A stretch of 5,939 bases of DNA, from assembly GCA_015222555.1 (NCBI GenBank), contig JADFVM010000121.1, positions 1-5,939 on the forward strand. The letters are read 5' to 3'. The notes beneath the pieces are model-generated. The model saw only the letters and a program-made list of their open reading frames with translations. It was not told where the DNA came from and did not search any database. Origin of the DNA: Pseudomonadota bacterium (GTDB taxonomy: Bacteria > Desulfobacterota > JADFVX01). The number at the start of each line of letters is the position of its first letter. Position 1 is the stretch's first letter. Positions 5,575 through 5,939 of the stretch are shown here, piece after piece. The translations under genes and the position numbers were made by a program.

Positions 5575-5934
5575 ATGAAGTACGGTGCTAAAGATATAAT
5601 TGAGGCGTCCCTTGAGCCATGGGAGAATTCCTATCCCGACAGGGACTACGAGATTGATATATCCTATCCCGAATTTACCTGTCTGTGCCCGCGTTCCGGT
5701 TACCCGGATTTTGCTACAATAAGGCTTGTGTATGTGCCTGATAAGTATGTGGTTGAGCTTAAAAGCCTTAAACTTTACCTGAATGCTTACAGGGATAAAG
5801 CAATTTCGCATGAAGAAGTAACAAATCTTATCTTCGATGATTTGAAGAAGATTCTTAATCCCAGGAAGATGCAAATCACTGGTGATTTTAATGTCAGAGG
5901 TAATGTAAAGACAGTTATCAAGGTGGCTCTTTAA
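5575..5934 (+). CDS. queF: NADPH-dependent 7-cyano-7-deazaguanine reductase (preQ0 reductase)
   Basis: The protein has 119 residues. QueF reduces the nitrile of preQ0 to the aminomethyl group of preQ1, the last free-base step before insertion into tRNA on the way to queuosine. 'FTCLCPRSGYPDFATI' (34-49) contains the nucleophile Cys38, which forms the thioimide with the nitrile, and Asp45, the proton donor. 'ELKSLKLYLNAYRD' (61-74) is the QueF motif E-x-K-S-x-K that binds NADPH and separates QueF from the related GTP cyclohydrolase I fold. 'SHEEVTN' (78-84) carries the conserved His79-Glu80 involved in preQ0 binding. It is the short unimodular type, shorter than the Bacillus subtilis protein at both ends, but all key residues are present. 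The upstream AAGGGA (5558-5563) is 11 bases from the ATG, a rather long spacing. No other queuosine gene is in the window. The last five bases after the stop hold nothing readable. Confidence 0.96.
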   Translation: MKYGAKDIIEASLEPWENSYPDRDYEIDISYPEFTCLCPRSGYPDFATIRLVYVPDKYVVELKSLKLYLNAYRDKAISHEEVTNLIFDDLKKILNPRKMQITGDFNVRGNVKTVIKVAL

Positions 5935-5939
5935 GAAGC

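Noticed and set aside
5497..5874. 125-codon minus-strand frame opposite queF
   Set aside because: It is antisense to a clear queF with all catalytic residues; no independent signal supports it.
1..5939. A defence system, phage or insertion element, or natural-product cluster
   Set aside because: No nuclease, toxin, transposase, integrase, precursor peptide or CRISPR repeat is seen on either strand; the genes are regulatory, envelope and housekeeping.

Overview
The window looks like an ordinary chromosomal segment of a Gram-negative bacterium, with GC in the low-to-mid 40% range by eye. A deltaproteobacterium in the broad sense (Desulfuromonadales- or Desulfobacterota-like) is the best guess. 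The reasons are a receiver-PilZ protein whose C-terminal domain ends in a 'GIGPGFGVRF' signature typical of the PilZ-like paralogues of Myxococcus and Geobacter relatives, a B12-binding radical SAM protein of the DUF4080 type, exported proteins including a lipoprotein, and a short unimodular QueF. Taxonomy is inference; no marker gene is present.

Layout. Positions 1-148, minus strand: the N-terminal DNA-binding part of a TetR/AcrR regulator, cut by the window edge, with a very good sigma70-type promoter (204-232) and an inverted repeat (171-198) over its predicted transcription start. Positions 149-595: a gene-poor stretch that also holds a promoter for the next gene and, on the minus strand, an open frame without a start codon that may be a gene remnant. 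Positions 596-1297, plus strand: a receiver-PilZ response regulator, followed by a strong, probably bidirectional terminator (1404-1437). Positions 1438-1568: an intergenic stretch with a 24-bp imperfect palindrome next to an extended -10 promoter. Then four plus-strand genes: a TTG-started exported protein of unknown function with propeller-like repeats (1569-2591), the DUF4080-type cobalamin-binding radical SAM protein (2644-4395), a TTG-started lipoprotein parvulin/SurA-like peptidyl-prolyl isomerase (4517-5554), and queF for queuosine biosynthesis (5575-5934).

How they work together. Two transcription units are well supported. The response regulator sits between its own promoter and a terminator. 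The isomerase and queF share a promoter (4451-4479) and are only 20 bases apart. The exported protein and the radical SAM gene are 52 bases apart with no terminator between them and may be co-transcribed, but no functional link is evident. Themes are signalling (two-component and possibly c-di-GMP), envelope protein folding and tRNA modification. I see no mobile element gene, RNA gene, CRISPR array or obvious new multi-gene system. The most open questions are the substrate of the radical SAM protein, the altered nucleotide-binding motif of the PilZ domain, and the palindrome at 1490-1513.
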